A DNA stretch of 5,112 nucleotides from Acidobacteriaceae bacterium. Its GTDB lineage: Bacteria > Acidobacteriota > Terriglobia > Terriglobales > Acidobacteriaceae. Each line of letters opens with the position of its first letter. Position 1 is the first letter of the stretch. The stretch lies in the NCBI GenBank assembly GCA_003140705.1, contig PLKU01000263.1, positions 1-5,112 of the forward strand, read 5' to 3'. The notes under the pieces were generated by a model. It had not been told where the DNA came from and did no database searches. It saw only the letters and a list, made by a program, of their open reading frames with translations. Shown one piece after another: positions 1 through 5,112 of the stretch. The position numbers were made by a program, and so were the translations under genes.

Positions 1-525
1 CTGGGCTTTGCACTCAGCCGTCACGTTCCCACCAACGCGCCAACAGCCATGGTCCGATTTGGCGGTGAACCGCTGACCATTCGCATTGTCCAAGCGCTCC
101 TCGTGCATTGGAATCCAAACCTCCCCGCATTCGAGCAAATGACTCCGCATCCCGTGCTGTTGGCTGGCTGGATTGGCCTCTTCATGACTTCGTTGAATCT
201 GATCCCCGGCGGCCAATTGGATGGCGGTCACGTGGTCTATGCCTTCTCGCCAAAGCTCCACCGGTTTTTGACGAGGATTCTGCCCCTGCTGCTGTTGGTT
301 GCTGGCTTGCTGTCCTGGGTCGGCTGGATATTCTGGGGCTTGCTGCTGTTCCTGCCTGTGATGCGCCACCCCAAAGTACCTTTTCAAGGTGGTCTCGACA
401 CCCGTCGAGTCATCCTGGGCATCATCGCCGTCCTGATCTTTCTGCTCACGTTCAACCTCACGCCGTTCTACGACAACTCGCTGCTGCAGATCTTGAATGT
501 TGATCTCTTTCATCTCACGCGATAG
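1..525 (+). CDS. Site-2 protease family (M50) intramembrane metalloprotease, C-terminal part
   Basis: This is the C-terminal part of a polytopic membrane zinc protease. The frame is open from base 1, so the start and the HExxH zinc site lie upstream of the window; the ATG at 49 is internal, since the reading frame continues before it. The visible 174 residues contain the second zinc motif of the M50 family, NLIPGGQLDGGH (bases 196-231), in which the Asp of LDGG is the expected third zinc ligand. Hydrophobic stretches surround it: one just before the motif, a long one after it that could cross twice (roughly bases 277-360, rich in Leu and Trp), and a last one near bases 403-465. The tail ends in a short polar segment and a TAG stop. 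Family members cleave substrates within the membrane, typically in regulated intramembrane proteolysis such as anti-sigma-factor release. The substrate here is unknown. No PDZ domain is visible in this part. The family call is firm; the specific role is not. Confidence 0.88.
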   Translation: MGFALSRHVPTNAPTAMVRFGGEPLTIRIVQALLVHWNPNLPAFEQMTPHPVLLAGWIGLFMTSLNLIPGGQLDGGHVVYAFSPKLHRFLTRILPLLLLVAGLLSWVGWIFWGLLLFLPVMRHPKVPFQGGLDTRRVILGIIAVLIFLLTFNLTPFYDNSLLQILNVDLFHLTR

Positions 526-646
526 AGGCAGACGTGGCGTTGTTGTCCGCTGCGAGATGGACGCCGCGGCCCGCACCACAACTCTTATTGCGCATGGCTT
601 TTCAGACTTGCTATCGTGATTCAATCCTGAACCTTGGGGTTAACAA
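526..646. other. Intergenic spacer between the M50 protease and the lipoprotein gene
   Basis: This is a 121-base spacer. I see no RNA gene and no intrinsic terminator with a U-tract. A weak bulged hairpin is possible (GGCGT at 536-540 against ACGCC at 561-565). The right half holds a candidate promoter for the lipoprotein gene, so the lipoprotein is probably transcribed on its own, with or without read-through from the protease gene. Confidence 0.5.
588..617 (+). promoter_or_regulatory. Candidate sigma-70-type promoter with extended -10 for the lipoprotein gene
   Basis: A -35-like TTGCGC (588-593) is followed after 18 bases by TATCGT (612-617), preceded by TG one base upstream (TGC-TATCGT), which is the extended -10 form. 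Transcription would begin near 624 and leave a leader of about 23 bases before the ATG at 647, just enough for the GGGG stretch at 636-639 to act as ribosome-binding site. This is inferred from consensus likeness only: the -35 is poor and the -10 matches TATAAT at four of six positions. Confidence 0.4.
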
Positions 647-1075
647 ATGAGGCATTCTGATCAACCGATTGCTTTCGCCATGCTCTTTGCCTTGGCCGCG
701 ATCATGCTTTCCGCCTGCAGCGCGAGAAAAGTTGCCGGAAAAATCTACGTGAGTGACGACGGAGATACCATCGAATTTCGCACCGACGGTAAGGTGGCTG
801 AGACCAACTGGAACCCTCAGGTCCTTTACCCCGGTCAGCGAGCGGCCCTCGGCACGACAGTTATCACCAACACAACTGGCGGAGACTTCAAATTAGGAGG
901 CGCCAAAATCGTTGGACCGGATTGCAGCTACGTCCAGGACCGCGACCAGGTGGAAATTACTTGTGTTGGCAGAAAAAAGGCAATCTTCACAATCAACAGT
1001 GATGAATCGATGTCTGGGCCGCCAGAGGGTAGGTGGGCGCATCCGGCCTTCGCCCGCCTGGTCCCGAAGGAATAA
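647..1075 (+). CDS. Small putative lipoprotein of unknown function
   Basis: A 142-residue protein that I cannot assign to a named family. The N-terminus is a type II signal peptide: a short polar start with one Arg and one His, a hydrophobic core (about residues 8-20), then the lipobox LSAC with the lipidation Cys at residue 24. The mature part of about 119 residues would be anchored to a membrane facing the periplasm. It begins with a basic SARKVAGK stretch, then a segment with alternating hydrophobic and polar residues suggesting beta strands (KIYVSDDGDTIEFRTDGKV, residues 32-50). Two cysteines at 93 and 106 could form a disulfide outside the cytoplasm. No transmembrane helix follows the signal. 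The ATG at 647 is preferred over the in-frame ATG at 680 because only the longer form keeps the N-terminal basic residue and has a G-rich element (GGGG, 636-639) at a suitable distance. It is probably a single-gene transcript and converges on priA. The lipoprotein call is good; the function is unknown. Confidence 0.8.
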   Translation: MRHSDQPIAFAMLFALAAIMLSACSARKVAGKIYVSDDGDTIEFRTDGKVAETNWNPQVLYPGQRAALGTTVITNTTGGDFKLGGAKIVGPDCSYVQDRDQVEITCVGRKKAIFTINSDESMSGPPEGRWAHPAFARLVPKE

Positions 1076-1207
1076 ATCGCGCGCACGCTCATTCGCCCCC
1101 TGTTTGTTCGCGGTTGTGCCCCAATTCTTCCGCAGTCTCGTCGCAGCAGGGCGGGAGACCAATATGCTGGTTCCAAGAGGCTGAGGCGGCTGCCCCACCG
1201 CAGGTGG
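1076..1207. other. Convergent spacer between the lipoprotein gene and priA
   Basis: The 3' ends of the lipoprotein gene (+) and priA (-) face each other across 132 bases. A small perfect hairpin, CCACC-GCA-GGTGG (1195-1207), sits directly after the priA stop codon, but neither side has a U-tract, so it is not a standard intrinsic terminator. A second weak one is ACCA-ATATGC-TGGT around 1158-1171. I see no other gene; short frames here on both strands lack family signatures and ribosome-binding sites. Confidence 0.45.
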
Positions 1208-3712
1208 TCACATGAGGCGCAGTGCATCCACATCCACAATCAAGTTGCGACGTGGAATTGATGCGCCATCCGCGTGGCTGAGCATGCCCCGCAGCGCGGC
1301 GTTGAGTGACTTGCGCGATGCGGCCTTCAAGATCATGTGAAAGCGATACGTCCCCTTGATGCGCGCGATGGGCGCGGTGCATGGGCCCAGGACACGCACG
1401 CCTTCGATGGCCGCATTCTGAAGCCACTTCCCCAACTGAGCGGACCAGCCAGCAGCTTCTTCCAGTTTTTGAGACTGCACCAGCACGTTGGCCAGCACGC
1501 CGAAAGGCGGATAGTGCATCCAGCGCCGGTATTTCAGTTCGCGCTCAACAAAGCTGGCGTAGTCGTGCTTGCTTGCGGCGGCAATGGCATAGTGGTCGGG
1601 ATAGTAAGTTTGCACCACGACGCGGCCAGGCAGATCTCCCCGGCCAGCGCGCCCTGAGACCTGCGTCATCAACTGGAACACACGCTCAGCGGCCCGGAAG
1701 TCGGGCATGGAAAGAGCGTGGTCGCAACCAACCACGCCCACCAACGTGATGCCGTGAATGTCATGCCCCTTGGCGATCATCTGGGTTCCAACCAAAAGGT
1801 TGATCTCGCCGGAGTGCAAACGGGCCAGAAGGCGTTCCAGATCGTAACGCCCACGAACTGTGTCGCGGTCCATTCGGCCAATGCGCGCTCCAGGAAAGAT
1901 CTCACCCAGCCGTTCTTCGCCTTGCTGCGAGCCGGCGCCGAGGTAGTAAAGATGCTCGCTGTCGCACTTGGGGCAGCGTGCCGGAACCGTGCGGCGGAAT
2001 CCACAGTAGTGGCACTCAAGGCGCTGGCCAGCTTGGGCGATCCCCGCATCCTCTGCCGGCGGTTTGTGATGCGTCAGGGAGATGGCGCAGTTCTGGCACT
2101 CGAGCTTTTCTCCGCAAGCGCGGCAAATCACTGCGAACGAGTAGCCGCGCCGGTTGAGCAGAATCAGCGCTTGCTCACCACGTTCCAGTGCTTCGCGCGT
2201 TTGCTCGACGAGTGCACGTGAAAATAAGTCGTCCTTGCCGGTTTGCTGAAACTCCTGCCGCATGTCGATCAGTTCGACTTGAGGCAGCGGGCGATTCATT
2301 ACCCGGTCGCGAATCTGGATGCGCGCATATTTCCCTGAAGCGGAGTTCTGCCAGCTTTCAAGCGATGGAGTGGCTGAACCAAGCACCACGACCGCTCCCT
2401 CGATTTTGGCGCGCATTACAGCCACGTCGCGAGCGTTGTAGCGTGGAGTCTCCTCCTGCTTGTAGCTCTGGTCGTGCTCCTCGTCGACTAGGATAAGACC
2501 GAGGTTAGGTGCAGGCGCAAAGATTGCGGACCTTGTACCAACAACGATCGGGGCTTCGCCACGGCGGATGCGCCGCCACTGTTCGCTGCGTTCCTCCGGC
2601 GTCAGCGCTGAGTGGAGCAAAGCAACCTTTTGGCCAAATGCCTGGTCAAGCAAGCCCGCCGTCTGTGGTGTCAGGCCGATTTCAGGCACAAGCAGAATAG
2701 ACGACAGTCCACAATCAAGAGCACGCTGCATCGCTGCCAGGTAAACGGCGGTCTTACCTGAACCTGTCACTCCGTGAAGCAAGAAGGGATGAAAGCTCCC
2801 CAAGGCCGTGGCCAGATCGGCCAGCGCAACAGTCTGCGGCTCATTCAGCAGAAACGGCGTTGCGGCTGGCTGCAGGCCGCCAAGACGAAACACCGCGGGG
2901 CGGTCATCAATGCGAACCAAGCCTCGCCTGACGAGTGTTTGGAGTGTGGAAGAAGGCAGGTCCCGTCGCCGCAACTCGGCCAGCGGCAGTTCCCCGCCGC
3001 CGGCGGCGAGCTCACCAAGGATCGCCTGCTGCTTCTGGGTCAGCGCTGGCAGTCGAGCCTCAGGAATGAGAACCGCGAAACGTTCCGTCCTGCGCGCATC
3101 GCGTTCCACAGCTTCGGTCTCGCGAGCAATCCACTTCTTGCGCACAAGCGCAGTCAGGACGGGGAGTGTGGCCGCCGTGGCCGTGCGCAAGGTGGAAACC
3201 TTGACGGGCTCCCTCTCTGCCAGGTAAAGAAGTACTCGGTGTTCCAAATCCTGCGCTTCAGCGCCAACCTTGCCTCGCCGCTTCGAGCTGCCCTTGTTCG
3301 TCAACCCACGCGTGGAAGTTTGCGTCGAATCCCCGTCGAGCGTGCCGGCCAAAGTGTCGCGGCCTAGGTCTGTGATGCGATAGTAGACGGTCCGGCGGAC
3401 CTCGGCCGTCAGCGGCAACATTCCGCGCAGCACCTCCCCCAGCGGAGCAATATAGTACTGGGCCATCCACTCTGCCAGCGCCAGCAGGTGATCGCTTAGC
3501 AGTGGCTCATCGTCGAGAACCGCTTCAAGAAAGCGAACGTCAAAATCCTCCGGCGGCGCCGTGTTGATTACTGTTACAACACCGATGAGCTTCTCATTGC
3601 GGAATGGAACGATGACACGGGCGCCTCGTTGCGGAAGCTGATCCTCACCAACCGCATAAGTGAAGGTACGGTCCAGCGGCACGGGCAGCGCGACTTCGCA
3701 ATATGCGGGCAT
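1208..3712 (-). CDS. priA: Primosomal protein N' (PriA), replication-restart 3'-to-5' DNA helicase
   Basis: PriA recognises stalled or collapsed replication forks in the cytoplasm, unwinds the lagging arm and helps reload the replicative helicase. Numbering from the upstream Met at 3721 (837 residues): the N-terminal 3'-DNA-binding domain covers about 5-105 and ends in the family-typical YIAPLGEVLRGMLP; a charged low-complexity linker covers about 128-157; winged-helix-like segments cover about 158-280; the helicase core follows, with Walker A GVTGSGKT (317-324), DEEH (413-416), GSAT (448-451), GTQMIAKGHD (645-654) and QVSGRAGR (687-694). The zinc region has all eight cysteines (533, 536, 542, 545, 570, 573, 583, 586). 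The C-terminal domain includes YPPFG and VLGPCTAPI. No motif is missing, so the protein should be active. I choose the Met at 3712 (834 residues), because GGGAG (3722-3726) lies nine bases before it but touches the Met at 3721. It is longer than E. coli PriA (732), mainly through the linker and winged-helix part. It is divergent from the M3 peptidase gene and convergent with the lipoprotein gene. Confidence 0.96.
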   Translation of the reverse strand: MPAYCEVALPVPLDRTFTYAVGEDQLPQRGARVIVPFRNEKLIGVVTVINTAPPEDFDVRFLEAVLDDEPLLSDHLLALAEWMAQYYIAPLGEVLRGMLPLTAEVRRTVYYRITDLGRDTLAGTLDGDSTQTSTRGLTNKGSSKRRGKVGAEAQDLEHRVLLYLAEREPVKVSTLRTATAATLPVLTALVRKKWIARETEAVERDARRTERFAVLIPEARLPALTQKQQAILGELAAGGGELPLAELRRRDLPSSTLQTLVRRGLVRIDDRPAVFRLGGLQPAATPFLLNEPQTVALADLATALGSFHPFLLHGVTGSGKTAVYLAAMQRALDCGLSSILLVPEIGLTPQTAGLLDQAFGQKVALLHSALTPEERSEQWRRIRRGEAPIVVGTRSAIFAPAPNLGLILVDEEHDQSYKQEETPRYNARDVAVMRAKIEGAVVVLGSATPSLESWQNSASGKYARIQIRDRVMNRPLPQVELIDMRQEFQQTGKDDLFSRALVEQTREALERGEQALILLNRRGYSFAVICRACGEKLECQNCAISLTHHKPPAEDAGIAQAGQRLECHYCGFRRTVPARCPKCDSEHLYYLGAGSQQGEERLGEIFPGARIGRMDRDTVRGRYDLERLLARLHSGEINLLVGTQMIAKGHDIHGITLVGVVGCDHALSMPDFRAAERVFQLMTQVSGRAGRGDLPGRVVVQTYYPDHYAIAAASKHDYASFVERELKYRRWMHYPPFGVLANVLVQSQKLEEAAGWSAQLGKWLQNAAIEGVRVLGPCTAPIARIKGTYRFHMILKAASRKSLNAALRGMLSHADGASIPRRNLIVDVDALRLM

Positions 3713-3721
3713 GGGAGGCAT

Positions 3722-3726
3722 CTCCC
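3722..3726 (-). promoter_or_regulatory. Ribosome-binding site that decides the priA start
   Basis: Read on the minus strand, GGGAG directly abuts the ATG at 3721 and lies nine bases upstream of the second in-frame ATG at 3712. A Shine-Dalgarno element cannot serve a start codon it touches, so it supports initiation at 3712. No better purine-rich element lies upstream of 3721. The conservation seen in the family begins with the segment after this second Met (AYCEVALPVPLDRTF). Confidence 0.6.
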
Positions 3727-3745
3727 AGTGTAATGGGATCGCCTG

Positions 3746-3775
3746 TTGCGCGGGGTCAGCTCAACTGCATATAAA
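3746..3775 (+). promoter_or_regulatory. Alternative weak promoter-like element in the divergent spacer
   Basis: TTGCGC (3746-3751), an 18-base gap, then TATAAA (3770-3775), five of six to the -10 consensus. It would drive the M3 peptidase gene with a leader of about 90 bases. The same AT-rich patch read on the minus strand (TATATG or TTATAT, 3768-3774) could instead be the -10 of priA, though no good -35 sits upstream of it in that direction. I cannot tell which reading, if any, is real. Confidence 0.25.
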
Positions 3776-3802
3776 AGCGCTCATGAGACTGTTCGTTGCA
3801 AA

Positions 3803-3837
3803 ATGTCATCGCCTTGTCACATTTGGACTCCTATCCT
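3803..3837 (+). promoter_or_regulatory. Pho-box-like direct repeat with -10, candidate promoter of the M3 peptidase gene
   Basis: Two 7-base direct repeats, ATGTCAT (3803-3809) and TTGTCAC (3814-3820), are separated by four bases, an 11-base period or about one DNA turn. The PhoB box of enteric bacteria is two CTGTCAT-type repeats with a 4-base gap, and I count 12 of 14 repeat positions in agreement; the gap (CGCC) is not AT-rich as in the consensus. TATCCT (3832-3837) follows after 11 bases, where E. coli phoA has TATAGT after 10. Transcription would start near 3844, giving a leader of about 28 bases that contains the ribosome-binding site. TTGTCA (3814-3819) is only 12 bases from the -10, too short for normal sigma-70 use without an activator. 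The pattern is seen in the sequence; control by a PhoB-like regulator is inferred. Confidence 0.4.
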
Positions 3838-3853
3838 TCCCTGATTCGCATTC

Positions 3854-3859
3854 AGGTGA
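3854..3859 (+). promoter_or_regulatory. Ribosome-binding site of the M3 peptidase gene
   Basis: AGGTGA lies 12 bases upstream of the ATG at 3872, slightly far but usable, with an AT-rich gap. Its last three bases are also an in-frame TGA stop (3857-3859), so translation cannot begin further upstream and 3872 is the first ATG available in this frame. Confidence 0.55.
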
Positions 3860-3871
3860 AATAATTTTGAA

Positions 3872-5112
3872 ATGACTTTCTCCTGCAGACTTTCCACACC
3901 TCTTGCCTTGATTCTGACCGCTCTTTCGTCCAGTGCGCCGCAGGCGTCCGCACAACAGCCCGCGATGGACCCGCTCCATGCCTGGGCGGCGGGAAAGGAT
4001 CCAGCCGTCCTCGAGGGTTGGGTTAATGCGCGACTGGCTGAGGAGGCCGCCGATTTGCAAAAGCTGCTGGCGGTAACCGGTCCGCGAACCGTGGAAAACA
4101 CGCTACGCCCCTTCGACGATGCCCAGAACCAACTCGCCCTGGCCAATAACAATGCGTACTTGGCCTACTCGCTCGGCGACGCAGCTGCATTGCGCGACAA
4201 AGGCCAGGCACTGACCGCCAAAATCTCCTCGGCAAACACCGACCTCAACCTCAACACAAAGGTTTATAGCGCTCTCGCGGCGGTCCCTTTGCCTGTCAAC
4301 GATCCCGCGACCCGCCATTATTTGGAACGGACCCTGTTGGAGTACCACCTCAGCGGCGTGGACAAGGACGAAGCCACCCGGGCAAAGATTCGCACCCTCC
4401 AGGACAAGATCACCGAACTGGGCCTGACGTTTGGACGCAACGTAGCGGATGGAACGCTGAAGATCACGGCCACCAAGGCTGAGCTCGATGGGCTGCCTGT
4501 CGACTATATTGCTCTGCACAAGCCGGCCGCCGACGGTACCTACACGTTGACCACTGAGCAGCCGGAGGTGATGCCAGTTCTGACCTTTGACAAGAGCCCC
4601 GATCTCCGCCGCAGGATGTTTCTGGCCTACGAAGGACGCGCTTATCCGCAGAATGTGCAAGTACTCAAGGACCTGCTCGCAGCCCGCCAGGACCTGGCAA
4701 CGACGCTTGGTTACGCCCACTACGCCGACCTGGCCACGGCTGACCAGATGATTGGTTCTGCTGCCAACGTTGAGGCGCTGCTGAACCAGGTGGACGAAGC
4801 GTCTCGCGGCGCGGCCAAGCGGGAATACGGTGAGTTGCTGGCTTTCGCTCAGGAGCGGGAACCGGGGCTCAAGAGCATCAGCCAATCCGACGGAGGATAT
4901 TGGGGTGAGCAGTACCGCCGCGCCCGCTACGATTTTGACGCGCAGAGCGTGCGCCCTTACTTCCCCTATGACGAGGTGCAGGCAGGAATTCTCAAAACAG
5001 CAGCCCGGCTGTTCCATGTCGAATTCAAGCCGGTCAGGGACGCAGTGGTCTGGGATCCGTCGGTGGACACCTTCGACGTTTTTGATGCCGCGGAGGGCAA
5101 ATCGGGCAAGCT
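3872..5112 (+). CDS. Exported M3-family metallopeptidase (thimet oligopeptidase/Dcp-like), N-terminal part
   Basis: The frame is open from the ATG at 3872 to the right edge: 413 codons plus two bases, with no stop. The product starts with a signal peptide: one Arg at residue 6, a hydrophobic core about 10-18, and a likely cut after ASA (25-27), so it should act in the periplasm or outside the cell. The mature part is the helical N-terminal region of M3 oligopeptidases. Recognisable stretches are RTLLEYHLSGVD (153-164), LQDKITELGLTFGRN (176-190), ARQDLATTLGYAHYADL (271-287) and the YWGEQYRRARYDFD plus RPYFP segment (343-365), which in family members precedes the catalytic domain. The zinc site HExxH is expected roughly 100 residues further on, outside the window, so activity cannot be judged here. 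Members cut short peptides, not folded proteins; the full length is usually about 650-720 residues. The gene is divergent from priA and has its own candidate promoter and ribosome-binding site. The family call is confident; endopeptidase versus dipeptidyl carboxypeptidase is open. Confidence 0.9.
   Translation, partial: MTFSCRLSTPLALILTALSSSAPQASAQQPAMDPLHAWAAGKDPAVLEGWVNARLAEEAADLQKLLAVTGPRTVENTLRPFDDAQNQLALANNNAYLAYSLGDAAALRDKGQALTAKISSANTDLNLNTKVYSALAAVPLPVNDPATRHYLERTLLEYHLSGVDKDEATRAKIRTLQDKITELGLTFGRNVADGTLKITATKAELDGLPVDYIALHKPAADGTYTLTTEQPEVMPVLTFDKSPDLRRRMFLAYEGRAYPQNVQVLKDLLAARQDLATTLGYAHYADLATADQMIGSAANVEALLNQVDEASRGAAKREYGELLAFAQEREPGLKSISQSDGGYWGEQYRRARYDFDAQSVRPYFPYDEVQAGILKTAARLFHVEFKPVRDAVVWDPSVDTFDVFDAAEGKSGK

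Noticed and set aside
108..503. Frame of 131 codons overlapping the M50 protease
   Set aside because: It is in another frame of the protease gene, whose own frame carries the LDGG zinc motif and membrane segments.
49..525. Reading the M50 protease as a short gene starting at the ATG at 49
   Set aside because: The frame is open upstream to base 1 and an M50 protease needs its HExxH helix before this point, so this is an internal Met of a gene cut by the window edge.
1195..1207. Hairpin CCACC-GCA-GGTGG as an intrinsic terminator of priA
   Set aside because: The stem is only five pairs, and there is no U-tract on either side.
893..1427. Several minus- and plus-strand frames around the lipoprotein 3' end and the convergent spacer
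   Set aside because: They overlap the lipoprotein gene or priA, have no convincing ribosome-binding site and no family likeness.
2774..3367. Plus-strand frame of 197 codons inside priA, with several other plus-strand frames between 1337 and 2700
   Set aside because: All are opposite the complete, well-supported priA frame; their translations are Arg- and Gln-rich with no recognisable domain.
3780..3787. Perfect 8-base palindrome CTCATGAG in the divergent spacer
   Set aside because: It is too short to stand out from chance, does not extend, and is not positioned on a clear promoter.
3801..3824. Inverted repeat AAATGT-N12-ACATTT as an operator
   Set aside because: The six-base arms with a 12-base gap are weak; the overlapping 7-base direct repeats give a better explanation of the same bases, so this is kept only as an alternative.
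4103..5017. Open frame of 304 codons on the minus strand
   Set aside because: It lies wholly antisense to the M3 peptidase gene, shows no family signature, and is explained by GC-rich codon use of the plus-strand gene.

Overview
The window is GC-rich bacterial DNA of ordinary chromosomal type. It carries four protein genes and no RNA gene, insertion sequence, CRISPR array or phage feature that I can see. The style of the proteins points to a member of the Acidobacteriota, possibly class Terriglobia: a site-2 protease with a short hydrophobic tail, a long PriA with an extra charged linker, and an exported M3 peptidase. This placement is an inference from memory of those families, not from a search, and I hold it at moderate confidence.

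Layout, left to right. Positions 1-525 (+) hold the C-terminal third to half of a membrane-embedded M50 (site-2) protease whose start lies outside the window. Positions 526-646 are a short spacer with a plausible promoter having an extended -10. Positions 647-1075 (+) encode a 142-residue lipoprotein of unknown function. Positions 1076-1207 are a convergent spacer without a clear terminator. Positions 1208-3712 (-) encode PriA, the replication-restart helicase, complete with all helicase motifs and eight zinc-binding cysteines. Positions 3713-3871 are a divergent spacer with the control signals of priA and of the next gene. Positions 3872-5112 (+) are the first 413 codons of a secreted M3-family metallopeptidase that runs off the right edge before its HExxH site. 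This last gene is easy to miss because it has no stop in the window, while a 304-codon shadow frame lies opposite it.

The genes do not form one operon: priA is convergent with the lipoprotein gene and divergent from the peptidase gene. Three of the four products act at or outside the inner membrane (intramembrane protease, lipoprotein, exported peptidase), while PriA is cytoplasmic and acts on stalled replication forks. I see no evidence that they form one pathway.

The most interesting non-coding signal is in the divergent spacer. Two near-perfect 7-base direct repeats with an 11-base period (3803-3820) are followed by a -10-like hexamer at 3832, an arrangement very like that of Pho-box promoters such as E. 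coli phoA. The start of priA is also better placed at 3712 than at the longer reading from 3721. I did not find a convincing undescribed biological system here.
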